A stretch of 16,024 nucleotides of DNA, from positions 1 to 16,024 of the forward strand of contig CALCCV010000556.1 in the NCBI GenBank assembly GCA_937900305.1. The letters are read 5' to 3'. The position numbers were made by a program, and so were the translations under genes. Source of the stretch: an uncultured Pseudobdellovibrionaceae bacterium (lineage in GTDB: Bacteria; Bdellovibrionota; Bdellovibrionia; Bdellovibrionales; Bdellovibrionaceae). Under the pieces are notes generated by a model. It was not told the DNA's origin. It saw nothing but the letters and a program-made list of their open reading frames with translations, and did no database searches. Positions 6,746 to 14,592 of the stretch are shown here, in pieces. The stretch's first letter is position 1; every line of letters starts with the position of its first letter.

Positions 6746-8215
6746 GTGAAAACCAACTCCCGCGCTGTGATCGCTAGCATTTTCTTGATAGTTTCGGTGC
6801 TGATAAATCTGTGTGCCTTTGCCGACAATAGAAAATCTGTTGATCTTCGTTCACTTTTGGAACGAGCAAATGCGATAGATCTGAATGCCAATCCTTGGCG
6901 ATTTTCTTTGGAGACTGACAAACAAGATTTGACCCTGGCGGACCCATTGATTTATGGCGCTCGCATGGTCAATACGTTGCTGAAGGTGCCTGAGGAGTGC
7001 CAAGTCCGAACCACTCGCATCTACTTCCTTGTCGCTCAATATATCTCAAAAGTTGCAACCGTGAAAAGCTTTGGCCAATCCAACACTCAATCCGCAAAGG
7101 CGCGAGACGAAGCCAACGAACTTCTCAAACAGCAGAAAGAGTTGATTTCCAAAATCGAAAACCCGCTCACGGAAAGTGCTGCCGACGATTGTTTGCGATG
7201 GAGTTTTGGAATGTATGCTTACAGCTCTTTTGTATTGACCTCCGAAGAATCGATCGACGATCCTCTCAGCGCTAAGGCGATTCTGCTTGTGGAATTGTTC
7301 CACAACGGTCAGCTGCTACCGATGTCTCCCAAACTCCGCAATCAATGGCTTGAAAAAGGTGTTGCGCAGGCGTCTGCGCTTGGCGGATATGAGTGTGGAT
7401 CTAGCACGATCTTTTACAATCCTCTCTCGTCTCCCTTCGATCTCGGGGCGGCCCTGACCCATGAAATCGGTCATCTGCTTCGCGATAAGAGTGAATTTGT
7501 GCTGCCGATTCCTATCGATCCTCGCGTCGGTCTTTTTGCGGATGAGGCCATCTCGATTCTTCATGGGGCCTTCACTCAAGCCGTCTATATGCATTCAGTC
7601 AGTGGCTGGAGCCCGTCTTTTAGAAATTCAAATTTAGGTGTCGATGACTTTCATCTTTTCAAGATTGATGGTCCCTTGGATTCAGCCCTCAATGAATATT
7701 TGTCCTCGGGTCCAGGAATGTCCACTTGGCCGGGAGCCTCCTTTGGCGATTTCATCTACTATCTTTCAGAAAGCAATGAATCCAGATTTCGAGCGATCCT
7801 CCAACAAATTTCCGAAATTTACTTCCCGAGTTACAAGCAAGATCCCCTCGTTGTGATGGATCTATTTCCGCAGATCATTCGTCGAAGTGTATTGAGTCAT
7901 GCAACCATTAAAAGCTTCGATCTAAAAAAATGGCAACTCTTCTTGTCCTTTGACGAAGCCTTTCAAGCTGATAAAAATGCGCGACTTCTCGATGAGAACT
8001 TGAAGACCAGGACTTTAGAGGTCGCAAATGATCAAAATGAAATGATTGGACAGGCTCTGGTTCAGCTAAATTTCTCTTCCAAGGCTTGCGGAACCTTTCA
8101 AACGAACATCGCGGAAGGCCATTTGCGGGGTTATCTGGAGCTTAGAAAAACAGACTCAACTCCGATTAAACCAGGTAATGCTGGAGTCATTCCCTGTCTG
8201 GGAATCTCCCTCTGA
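6746..8215 (+). CDS. Secreted zinc metalloprotease-like protein (HEIGH motif)
   Basis: A 489-residue exported protein. The GTG at 6746 is chosen because AAAGGA (6731-6736) lies 9 nt upstream and KTNSR then begins a good signal peptide cut at CAFA|DN. An ATG at 6737 and a TTG at 6725 sit too close to, or before, that ribosome site. The key motif is LTHEIGHLL: H239, E240 and H243 form the zincin HExxH. E267 in ADEAIS, 24 residues later, could be a third zinc ligand in the gluzincin manner. Cysteines at 85, 149 and 217, plus two near the C-terminus, may form disulfides. No peptidase family can be named from sight, and activity is unproven. The gene follows the winged-helix protein by 13 nt and is likely its operon partner. 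In a predatory lineage an exported protease could act on prey or on the cell's own envelope; this is inference. Confidence 0.82.
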   Translation: MKTNSRAVIASIFLIVSVLINLCAFADNRKSVDLRSLLERANAIDLNANPWRFSLETDKQDLTLADPLIYGARMVNTLLKVPEECQVRTTRIYFLVAQYISKVATVKSFGQSNTQSAKARDEANELLKQQKELISKIENPLTESAADDCLRWSFGMYAYSSFVLTSEESIDDPLSAKAILLVELFHNGQLLPMSPKLRNQWLEKGVAQASALGGYECGSSTIFYNPLSSPFDLGAALTHEIGHLLRDKSEFVLPIPIDPRVGLFADEAISILHGAFTQAVYMHSVSGWSPSFRNSNLGVDDFHLFKIDGPLDSALNEYLSSGPGMSTWPGASFGDFIYYLSESNESRFRAILQQISEIYFPSYKQDPLVVMDLFPQIIRRSVLSHATIKSFDLKKWQLFLSFDEAFQADKNARLLDENLKTRTLEVANDQNEMIGQALVQLNFSSKACGTFQTNIAEGHLRGYLELRKTDSTPIKPGNAGVIPCLGISL

Positions 8216-8322
8216 CAATTTTTGGCAAACCAATGTAACGGCAGTTAACTCGCGTAATTTCTCAATTCCGATTACCTTCTCTCTTTACACCCATCTATTC
8301 AGGTCCATCCTGAGGAGGAACC

Positions 8323-9909
8323 ATGACAACGAAATCAAAACAGTCTAAACGCCAATGGCTTCAGCGGACCGCAATTGGAACACTCACAATCGCCATTCTA
8401 GGCCTTGGCTACACGGTCAAAGGCGAAACCTTTGAAGAGCAAATTTGGTCTGCTGTAAAGACTGGGCTGATGGATCTTGGTCTGATCGCTGAGATGGATT
8501 TGCATCCCCTAGAGCGACGTGAGCAGAACGAAAATGATCTGGTTTTAGACACCGCTAAATTTATGTTTATGTCACAGATGAAATCCTTGTTTGATAAAAC
8601 TCATCGCGATGCCCATGCCAAAGCCCATGGATGTGTGGCCGGTGACTTTGAGGTTTTGGCGGGCTCACCAGCCTGGGCCCAAAAGGGCTTGTTTGCGACA
8701 CCTGCGCACTACGAAGCTCTTGTCCGTTACTCCAACGGCTCTGGCAAAACCGCCAACGACCAAAAACCAGATGGTCGTGGCATGGCCATCAAGGTGATTG
8801 GTGGGGCACCGAAGGGCAATCTTCTAGGGATCGGTAATAACCAAGATTTCATGATGATCAACTTTCCAAAATTTTTTAGTCGAAGCATCCGCGATTACGC
8901 CCACTTTAACAAATGCGCTCTCAATGGCGATCTGGGCCCCTACTTCGCTCATCGTGCGATTCGTGAAGCTTTCACTCCCGTGTTGGGCGAAGCTGTCGCC
9001 GAAGGTTTGGCCGGCGCCGATGTAGATGTCGTGCTTGTCAACGCGGTGACGATTTTCACTCTCACGCCGAAGCTAGACAAAACTCAAGAAGAGCAAGAAA
9101 AACTGAATCAAGCTTTTGGAATATTGAGCCAGATTTTAAGAACCAATGGGTATGCTGGTCAGGATCTGATCGCCAAAACGAAAGAAACATTATCTGCCAT
9201 CGGCGAAAAACTCAGTGCCATGAAACCACAGGCGGATCCGAACAACGTGCTGCCAAACTTGGCTAAGGCACCACGTGAATTTCAAATCGTTATGGGCATT
9301 CAGAGCGCGCCGATTCCATCGGCCCTCAACACTTCTTATTTCTCGATGGCGAGCTTTGCGTTCCCAACTGACGGCCAAGTCGCCAACGACACGGCAGTCA
9401 AGTACTCTGTGCATCCTGTCCCTTGTTCAGAAGCGGGCAAGCCCAGTGAAAGTACGGGCCCTCACTCGTCCGTCAAAACGATTCCTCCCTTAGATCCACA
9501 GGCCGTTGATGTCCTAACTGAAACACTGACTTCATCGATGGCTGCTCAAGACTACTGTTTCAACTTTGTTGTTGAGGCTTTGGACTCAGACTTAGAGCTT
9601 GAGAAGAAACGCAGTCAGGTTGAAGACTCTACGCTTGATTTTTCAAAATCCCAAAAGGCGATCGTTGCGACTTTAAAAATGCGCGCACAAGATAATTCGA
9701 GCCCGGCCCAAAAAGAGTATTGCGAAAATCTCAGCTTCAATCCTTGGCACGCACGTCCTGAATACCGGCCGCTCGGAGCCATGAATCGCGCTCGCCGCGT
9801 CGCTGTGAAGGCCTCATCCCTGCGCCGACACGATCTTCTATTAAATCCGTCAGCCAAAGAGATTGAGCCAACAACGTTCGCAGACTTCGCCAACTTCAAT
9901 TCCAAATAG
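8323..9909 (+). CDS. Exported catalase-family haem protein
   Basis: A 528-residue protein with an N-terminal hydrophobic segment (about residues 16-32), a signal peptide or membrane anchor after a basic start. A strong AGGAGG stands 4 nt before the ATG. The catalase-like core is clear. The distal His is probably H102 in AKAHGCVAGDFEV. VRYSNGSG and PDGRGMAIKV follow, then GIGNNQDFMM with the distal Asn (N172/N173). A YFSMASFAF element then leads into VKYSVHPVP, and the C-terminus has the PEYRPLGAMNRARR block. This pattern fits the catalase-related subfamily of bacterial exported proteins (y4iL-like, SrpA neighbours), not classical cytoplasmic catalases. Such proteins may act on hydrogen peroxide or organic peroxides. 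The haem-binding Tyr was not pinned down. The gene lies 107 bases after the protease and probably has its own promoter. Confidence 0.88.
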   Translation: MTTKSKQSKRQWLQRTAIGTLTIAILGLGYTVKGETFEEQIWSAVKTGLMDLGLIAEMDLHPLERREQNENDLVLDTAKFMFMSQMKSLFDKTHRDAHAKAHGCVAGDFEVLAGSPAWAQKGLFATPAHYEALVRYSNGSGKTANDQKPDGRGMAIKVIGGAPKGNLLGIGNNQDFMMINFPKFFSRSIRDYAHFNKCALNGDLGPYFAHRAIREAFTPVLGEAVAEGLAGADVDVVLVNAVTIFTLTPKLDKTQEEQEKLNQAFGILSQILRTNGYAGQDLIAKTKETLSAIGEKLSAMKPQADPNNVLPNLAKAPREFQIVMGIQSAPIPSALNTSYFSMASFAFPTDGQVANDTAVKYSVHPVPCSEAGKPSESTGPHSSVKTIPPLDPQAVDVLTETLTSSMAAQDYCFNFVVEALDSDLELEKKRSQVEDSTLDFSKSQKAIVATLKMRAQDNSSPAQKEYCENLSFNPWHARPEYRPLGAMNRARRVAVKASSLRRHDLLLNPSAKEIEPTTFADFANFNSK

Positions 9910-9934
9910 AATCTTCACATTCTACGACATCCTA

Positions 9935-9972
9935 GCGCAACTTCGAGTTCGGTCTTGGCTCAGAAGTTGCGC
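9935..9972 (+). terminator. Stem-loop after the catalase-like gene
   Basis: GCGCAACTTC (9935-9944) pairs perfectly with GAAGTTGCGC (9963-9972). Three more pairs (GAG with CTC) form inside after one bulged A. It begins 26 bases after the stop of the catalase-like gene, where a transcript end is expected. No run of T follows, so it is either a non-canonical terminator or an mRNA-stabilising hairpin. Confidence 0.5.
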
Positions 9973-10310
9973 CACCTGCGGTTGGACAGCCACACATCGT
10001 CAGACGGAAGTTCCACCGTGGGCGATTGTTAGCGAGAGCTGACTCCGACCTTCCCCAATCATTAATGTTCGCATGAAAAGCGTGGCCAGAATATAAAGTA
10101 AATAGGGGACGTAAGCTCCCCAGGAAATGATATCCATTCTACGAGCTGAATTATGCCGACAATTCAGAGTTTCTGCAACCCAGGAATCTGCCAACAGAAC
10201 TAGCTTTCACTCTCGCTCCTAGACTTCGGTCTCGATTTGAAAGTCCAAGTACTTATCGTTCCAAATCTGTTGTTAAATTTTCCTACGAGGTCGAGGCGCC
10301 TCTCCTTCTC

Positions 10311-10330
10311 TTCTCTTTCTCTTTCTCTTT
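10311..10330. repeat. Hexanucleotide pyrimidine repeat (TTCTCT)3 just upstream of a gene start
   Basis: Three perfect copies of TTCTCT plus two bases lie inside a 34-base all-pyrimidine tract (10299-10332). Bases 10312-10328 form a perfect mirror repeat, the kind of sequence able to form triplex DNA. The tract ends 20 bases before the ATG at 10353. Copy-number slippage here could change spacing in the leader of that operon; this is a possibility, not shown. Confidence 0.7.
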
Positions 10331-10352
10331 CCACCTAAACTTGCGGGACAAA

Positions 10353-11171
10353 ATGAAAAAAAATATAAAATGGATCTCTATTGGGTCAGTGATAGTAGCG
10401 GTAGCGGTCGCAGCCGTGGTCTTCCAATCGCAAAAAGAAATGGCTGCCACGAACGAGAGGTTGGGCATCGCAAGTTCAAATTTGTCGTCGGCGCCTGAAG
10501 AGTCATCGGGTGGGCGCACGCCAGCCTCCGTCGGTTCAGCTGCCGTTGGTGATCCAGATCCTTTAGTTCGGACGACACCAGGCTGGGCAAACTTGACTCA
10601 GTTTATGGAAAGAAAGTACGAGCTTCGCAATGGCGATGAAGTCTTTTATGCGACCTATACTTCTGATTATAAAACAAATCTGAAGAAACAAATTTTCCAA
10701 AAGCTCCAACTCCGATTTGATTCGATCTTTCCTCAGGTGTTGTCGAGCATCGTTTCGAATCCAAATCAATTTTTGTGTTTGATAGATGCATCGACGGGTC
10801 CTAATGCGATCAAAGCTGCGATTTATGTTTACCTTTCCGATAATTCGGCCGATTGCTTGGCTAAGGCGCATGCCTTTAACGCTTCCGAAAATGTGACGTC
10901 TTCACGCGTGCATTTCGGTTCGGTTGTGGCCAGCGGAGTGACTTTTTCAGCCGAGAAAATTTACACACTCTATGAGGAGGGCTGGAGAGCCGCCGCCATT
11001 TATATCAACAATCAGGCCGTTTATCCTCCCTTTCCAACAGATGCTTCGCCGTATGTTGATCCGTCTCTTTACCCCACGGTCTTTGTGGATAATGTACTTG
11101 AAGGTTACATCATGAAACTTGCGATTGCCGATATCACTCCCAAAATCCCTTCTCAAATCGTCAACAATTAA
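10353..11171 (+). CDS. Membrane-anchored protein of unknown function, partner of the sulfatase
   Basis: A 272-residue protein. The ATG at 10353 opens a classic N-terminal anchor: MKKNIKW and then a Val/Ala-rich hydrophobic stretch (about residues 8-24). CGGGAC lies just upstream. An in-frame TTG at 10341 is less likely. A Ser/Gly/Pro-rich linker (about 36-65) leads to an exported domain of about 200 residues with two cysteines that could pair (FLCLIDAS and SADCLAKA). The anchor shows no clear signal-peptidase site, so it probably stays in the inner membrane facing the periplasm. No family was recognised. Its stop lies 11 bases before the sulfatase start, so the two are almost surely one operon. 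A helper or substrate-binding role for the sulfatase is inference only. Confidence 0.8.
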   Translation: MKKNIKWISIGSVIVAVAVAAVVFQSQKEMAATNERLGIASSNLSSAPEESSGGRTPASVGSAAVGDPDPLVRTTPGWANLTQFMERKYELRNGDEVFYATYTSDYKTNLKKQIFQKLQLRFDSIFPQVLSSIVSNPNQFLCLIDASTGPNAIKAAIYVYLSDNSADCLAKAHAFNASENVTSSRVHFGSVVASGVTFSAEKIYTLYEEGWRAAAIYINNQAVYPPFPTDASPYVDPSLYPTVFVDNVLEGYIMKLAIADITPKIPSQIVNN

Positions 11172-11182
11172 AAGGACAATCA

Positions 11183-12700
11183 ATGAACACGCTTGGTAAA
11201 TTTATAAAAAATTGTCTTTTTTTATCCACCCTCCTGCTGCAATCGAAAATCGGATTGTCCCTGCCAGTGGCAACTGCTGCCACACCACCGACACCCAACA
11301 TCGTGTTTATTTTGACGGATGATCAAGATCGAGATTCTCTGAACTATATGCCTCGGCTGAATGAACTCCTGATCAACAAAGGCATGGTCTTCAACCAGCA
11401 CATCTTAAATGTCTCTCTCTGCTGCCCATCGCGAACCACCCTGCTGACGGGAATGTACGCGTCCAATCATCATGTTTACGCCAATGATGGTGAGACGGGA
11501 GGAATCCTCGGTTTCAACAACGCCGGCCTGAATGACAAAACAATCGGGATATGGCTGCAGACCGCAGGCTATCGAACGGCACTGATGGGTAAACTTGTGA
11601 ACGGATATTACGAAGCCCTGCCGGCGGCGCGCAGAAATGAGTTTCTTCCGGGTTATGATGTTTGGCTCGGAGCAGCTGGGAACATCCACAATGAATACAA
11701 TATCTCCGTTAACGAAAATGGAGTTCGCCGAACTTACTCGAGTGAAGATAGGCATTACGGCGGCGATCTTCTCACTGGCCGCGCCGAGACGTTCATCAAG
11801 GAGTCGGCGCAGATGCAGAAACCATTTTTTCTTTATCTTGCGAACTCAGCTCCGCACAACCCGGCCATTCCGGCACGCCGCCACCTTGGACCCGTCGTAA
11901 ACTCGGTTCAGAAATATAGATTCAGAAACGTGAGATCGTTGAGAACTCCGGCATTTTTCGAGGCTGACCGACGTGACAAACCGACATTCTTCGGTAGCGT
12001 CAAGCCCGAGACAATTCCGCAGATCGATGAGTTGGCAAGAAAACGAATTGCCACTTTGCAAGCGACGGACGAGGGCATCGGCCGACTTTACAAAGCTGTC
12101 AAAGATTCTGGTCAACTTGCTAACACTTATTTTTTCTTTATGTCTGACAACGGTTATCACCTGGGGCAGCACAACAAATCGAATACGAAAAATACGGCTT
12201 ATGACGAATCGATTCGCGTGCCATTCATCATTATGGGGCCAGGAGTAGAGGCGGGCAAAACTCTCGATTACCTGACCACCAATGCCGACTTCACAGCGAC
12301 AGTTGTTGCACTCTCTGGCGCAACTCTACCTCTCCACATTCAACTCGATGGGCGCTCTTTGGTTCCGCTCTTTTCTGCGGCCACCAGACCTGGCGGGGCC
12401 AACTGGCGGAAGTTGGTTCCCACTGCCCACTACGTCGGTGGTGGCGAGGGGGGTGGATTTCCTGAGTTCTTTGGAGTCCGAACTCAACGATGGTCATTTG
12501 TTGAATACACCAATCTAAAAAACGAAAAAGAGCTTTATAATTTGGCGGTCGATCCCTACGAATTGCAAAATTACATTGGGCCTCAACAAAAGCAGGAGCC
12601 GCCCCCGGGCCTGTTAGCGAAGTTGATTGATCGAAATCTTCGGATGAAATCTTGCCAAGGTGACACCTGTCGCGCCATTGAGGATGAGCCGATTGAATAG
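11183..12700 (+). CDS. Exported sulfatase (formylglycine type)
   Basis: A 505-residue sulfatase of the alkaline phosphatase superfamily, which hydrolyses sulfate esters. The start has AAGGA 6 nt upstream and a hydrophobic signal segment (about 9-26). The metal-binding pair D46-D47 sits in FILTDDQD. The signature SLCCPSRTTLLTG (78-90) holds C80, the residue expected to be oxidised to formylglycine. Other active-site blocks are MGKLVNG (135-141), SAPHNP (222-227) and SDNGYHLGQH (321-330, with D322 and N323 as calcium ligands). The C-terminal part (about 410-490) has the usual ELYNLAVDPYELQN segment. The length is normal for the family. Maturation needs a formylglycine-generating enzyme or anSME, and neither is in this window. 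Substrate is unknown; N- and O-sulfated glycans are common for exported members. Its operon partner is the anchored protein upstream. Confidence 0.95.
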   Translation: MNTLGKFIKNCLFLSTLLLQSKIGLSLPVATAATPPTPNIVFILTDDQDRDSLNYMPRLNELLINKGMVFNQHILNVSLCCPSRTTLLTGMYASNHHVYANDGETGGILGFNNAGLNDKTIGIWLQTAGYRTALMGKLVNGYYEALPAARRNEFLPGYDVWLGAAGNIHNEYNISVNENGVRRTYSSEDRHYGGDLLTGRAETFIKESAQMQKPFFLYLANSAPHNPAIPARRHLGPVVNSVQKYRFRNVRSLRTPAFFEADRRDKPTFFGSVKPETIPQIDELARKRIATLQATDEGIGRLYKAVKDSGQLANTYFFFMSDNGYHLGQHNKSNTKNTAYDESIRVPFIIMGPGVEAGKTLDYLTTNADFTATVVALSGATLPLHIQLDGRSLVPLFSAATRPGGANWRKLVPTAHYVGGGEGGGFPEFFGVRTQRWSFVEYTNLKNEKELYNLAVDPYELQNYIGPQQKQEPPPGLLAKLIDRNLRMKSCQGDTCRAIEDEPIE

Positions 12701-12723
12701 CTCCTCCCTCTGACATTTTGGTG

Positions 12724-12745
12724 GCGACTCCGATGTCGGAGCCGC
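12724..12745. terminator. Hairpin between convergent genes
   Basis: GCGACTCCGA (12724-12733) pairs with TCGGAGCCGC (12736-12745) over ten positions with one A-C mismatch. It lies between the sulfatase stop (12700) and the stop of the opposite-strand gene (12784), where a bidirectional terminator is expected. Neither strand shows a good T run, so efficiency is uncertain. Confidence 0.5.
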
Positions 12746-12783
12746 TGGATGTTGTTGGAATGTCGAAATTGATTCAGCTGAAA

Positions 12784-13122
12784 CTATTCGTTGCTTGAAG
12801 AAGCGGTTGTTCCTGAAAGTGTGATGCAATCTTGAGGAACACCGATGCTATTTTCAATGAGTAAAGTCTTCACCTTCACTTCGAAAACATCATTCATGCT
12901 GCCATCGACATTGATTTCAAGGATGGCTAAGTCATTTTGACCTTTATCCCAGTGGAAGCTGGCGATCTTATAGGTGGCTCCAGCTCGTGCTTTGGCTGGA
13001 GTAAACTCCTTTGCGGCTCGCAAAGCTTCGAACTCAACGGGTTGGGTGCACAGAGTGCTTGCCTGGGCGATGGGGCCGAGAAATGCGGCAAGAAGAGTTG
13101 CGAGCAAAATTGTTTTATTCAT
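12784..13122 (-). CDS. Small secreted protein of unknown function, 112 residues
   Basis: The start at 13122 has AGGAG 7 nt upstream. An ATG two codons earlier (13128) sits only a base from that site. The signal peptide (MNKTILLATLLAAFLGPIAQA) is cut before STLC, leaving a soluble protein of about 91 residues. It has two cysteines (STLCTQP and PQDCITL) that could form one disulfide joining its two ends. The middle part alternates as beta strands (YKIASFHWD, LAILEINVDG, VFEVKVKTLLIE), suggesting a small beta sandwich or barrel. No family was recognised. It is convergent with the sulfatase and divergent from the TIGR02147 regulator. Confidence 0.82.
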   Translation of the reverse strand: MNKTILLATLLAAFLGPIAQASTLCTQPVEFEALRAAKEFTPAKARAGATYKIASFHWDKGQNDLAILEINVDGSMNDVFEVKVKTLLIENSIGVPQDCITLSGTTASSSNE

Positions 13123-13280
13123 TTTCATTCTCCTGGTTTGTTAGGTTGAGGACCTTTGGGTTGAGTAGATATTAATGCAAAGCATCAAATTCCCTGAGAT
13201 CAATTAAATTTATTTACTTCCAAAACATAAATTTTACATTTACTATTTCTCTAAATATCCGTTTTTATGAGGAAAAAGAG

Positions 13281-14111
13281 ATGTCCAAGAGCCAGTTGGT
13301 ATCAGAGAACAAAGAGATTTACGATTTTGGCGACTACAAGAACTATTTGCTCGTTCGTTTTCAAACCATTGATAGCCAGAGGGGTGCTCGCTCGGCCTTT
13401 GCCAAGGCGATTGGTTGTCACCTGGCCTACATCTCGCAAGTACTCCAGGGTTCCGCACACTTCACCCTCGATCAGGCGGCTGCCATCAACGTTCATCTGA
13501 GCCACACTGAGGCCGAAGGCGACTATTTTATTCAGTTGGTTTCGATAGCTCGGGCGGGGACGAGCGCCTTGCAAATGCACTACCGAAAAAAAATCGACAA
13601 TTTGAAGTCGGCGCATATGGAAATCAAATCGAGAGTGGTTGCAAAAAAAACTCTGACTTTAGAGAGTGAGGTCACCTACTACAGCTCTTGGCACTACGTT
13701 GCGATCTTCGTTTTGATTTCGATCCCACAGTATCAAACCAAGGAAGCTCTGTCGAAACACTTGGGCTTGCCTCTGGCAAAAGTGGCAGATTGTGTGGAGT
13801 TTTTGTTATCCGTTGGCCTCATACTTTCGGAAAATGGACACCTTCGCGTTGGTGAAACGCGAATTCATTTGGAATCGGAGTCTCCGCTCATTTCTAAACA
13901 TCATACGAACTGGCGAATGCGAGCCATTGCCGCTTTAGAACAACAGCGCTCGACGGACCTGCATTTTTCGACGGTCTATTCGATGTCAGAGATGGATCGG
14001 GAACGCATACAGAAAATGTTTTTGTCGTTTGTGAGCGAGGTCGAAAAAGTAGTGGGCCCTTCAAAAGAAGAGTCGGCTCATTGTCTCGCATTTGATTTTT
14101 TTAGAATTTGA
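13281..14111 (+). CDS. TIGR02147 family regulator-like protein (helix-turn-helix N-terminus)
   Basis: A 276-residue cytoplasmic protein with GAGGA 7 nt before the ATG. The layout is that of TIGR02147/DUF4423. An opening FGDYKNYL block leads into a helix-turn-helix-like segment (about 37-73; AFAKAIGCHLAYISQVLQGS, then the FTLDQAAAINVHL helix). An acidic EGDYFIQLV segment and a long helix follow. The middle domain begins near SSWHYVAIFVLI (about 138-149), with a second winged-helix-like part through VADCVEFLLSVGLI. The C-terminal helix has the family's SEMDRERIQKMFLSFVSEV character. The family is common in Bdellovibrio relatives and Fibrobacteres; individual functions are largely unknown but DNA binding is expected. 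About 150 AT-rich bases lie upstream, between it and the divergent secreted-protein gene, which it might control. Confidence 0.9.
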   Translation: MSKSQLVSENKEIYDFGDYKNYLLVRFQTIDSQRGARSAFAKAIGCHLAYISQVLQGSAHFTLDQAAAINVHLSHTEAEGDYFIQLVSIARAGTSALQMHYRKKIDNLKSAHMEIKSRVVAKKTLTLESEVTYYSSWHYVAIFVLISIPQYQTKEALSKHLGLPLAKVADCVEFLLSVGLILSENGHLRVGETRIHLESESPLISKHHTNWRMRAIAALEQQRSTDLHFSTVYSMSEMDRERIQKMFLSFVSEVEKVVGPSKEESAHCLAFDFFRI

Positions 14112-14147
14112 GTCTAGAGACCGTTTTTTTTGCAGTCCTGATTCACT

Positions 14148-14309
14148 GTGAGAGACTTGGGCGATGGCCTTTGGGAACTTAAATTCAATAATGGCCATCG
14201 AATTTATTATGCACGAACAGGCAAATCGGAATTAACACTCATTTTAGGAGGTAATAAAAATGGGCAGAACCGAGACATCAAAAAAGCGAAAAGCCTTCTC
14301 CATGAATAA
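14148..14309 (+). pseudogene. Truncated HI1419/RelE-type toxin (C-terminal half only)
   Basis: This 53-residue frame from a GTG with no ribosome site carries the C-terminal half of a type II toxin of the RelE/HigB superfamily (HI1419, Gp49-like). GDGLWELKFNNGHRIYYART matches the family core, where GxGYRVYF is usual. LILGGNKNGQNRDIKKAK matches the usual LLxGGDKxxQxxDIxxAK ending. Full toxins are about 95-105 residues. An in-frame TGA lies just three codons before the GTG, and a TAG lies further upstream. The regulator gene ends only 36 bases away, so the first half is absent from the window in every frame. Its end overlaps an ATG of the antitoxin by 8 bases (14302-14309), the normal toxin-antitoxin arrangement. 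The remnant lacks half the fold and is very probably inactive. Confidence 0.82.
14246..14251 (+). promoter_or_regulatory. Ribosome binding site inside the toxin remnant that sets the antitoxin start
   Basis: AGGAGG lies 8 nt before the ATG at 14260 and codes for the conserved Gly-Gly of the toxin remnant. It is the best ribosome site near the antitoxin gene. The family-typical start at 14302 has only a poor one and would have relied on coupling to toxin translation. Confidence 0.6.
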
Positions 14310-14592
14310 TGCTCCTATTGTGAAACTAAAAAAGGGTGTGGAGAGTTCCCCTCACGATCCAAATAAATTTCTTCGAGATCGTGACAAAATTCGCCACGCT
14401 CTAACGGAGGCAATGGAAGAGGGCGATGTAGAAGCTTTTAGGGAGATTCTAAGTGCGCATGTTAAAGCGGTCGGGGTTCAAAACATCGTTGATCGAACGC
14501 ATTTGACTAAAAGTACAATCTACTCCGCAATTAAAGAAGATGCGAATCCAACCATAGAAACGATTTTCCAAATTTTAAAGACAGGGGCATGA
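14260..14592 (+). CDS. HI1420/HigA-type antitoxin (addiction module antidote protein)
   Basis: A helix-turn-helix antitoxin of the TIGR02684 (HI1420) type. From the internal Met at 14302 the protein is 96 residues, the family's usual length. It has a DPNKFLRDRDKIRHALTEA opening, EGDVEAFREILSAHVKAVG, and the recognition part HLTKSTIYSAIKEDANPTIETIFQIL. From the ATG at 14260, which has the better ribosome site, it gains 14 basic residues (GRTETSKKRKAFS after Met). Both starts are possible and may both be used. Members bind their partner toxin and repress their own promoter. Here the toxin is only a C-terminal remnant, so this is an orphan antitoxin that may act as a DNA-binding repressor or cross-neutralise a related toxin elsewhere. 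It reads away from the toxin remnant with no gene following for 281 bases. Confidence 0.9.
   Translation: MGRTETSKKRKAFSMNNAPIVKLKKGVESSPHDPNKFLRDRDKIRHALTEAMEEGDVEAFREILSAHVKAVGVQNIVDRTHLTKSTIYSAIKEDANPTIETIFQILKTGA

Larger units (their letters stand above)
9910..10352. other. Intergenic region with a stem-loop and a pyrimidine repeat, no convincing gene
   Basis: These 443 bases lie between the catalase-like gene and the gene at 10353. They contain a strong stem-loop (9935-9972), a weaker GGGGA/TCCCC pair (10105-10121) and a long pyrimidine tract (10299-10332) just before the next start. A short minus-strand frame here could encode one membrane segment, but it has no ribosome site. No tRNA or known RNA was recognised. 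Confidence 0.6.

Noticed and set aside
8222..8250. TTGGCA and TTAACT as a promoter for the catalase-like gene
   Set aside because: The spacing is 17 but the -10 matches only three of six bases; not strong enough to list.
10000..10194. Minus-strand frame with one membrane-like segment
   Set aside because: It has no ribosome site at its TTG or internal ATG (10137) and no family resemblance, and it lies in a structured intergenic region. A real small membrane protein is possible but not supported.
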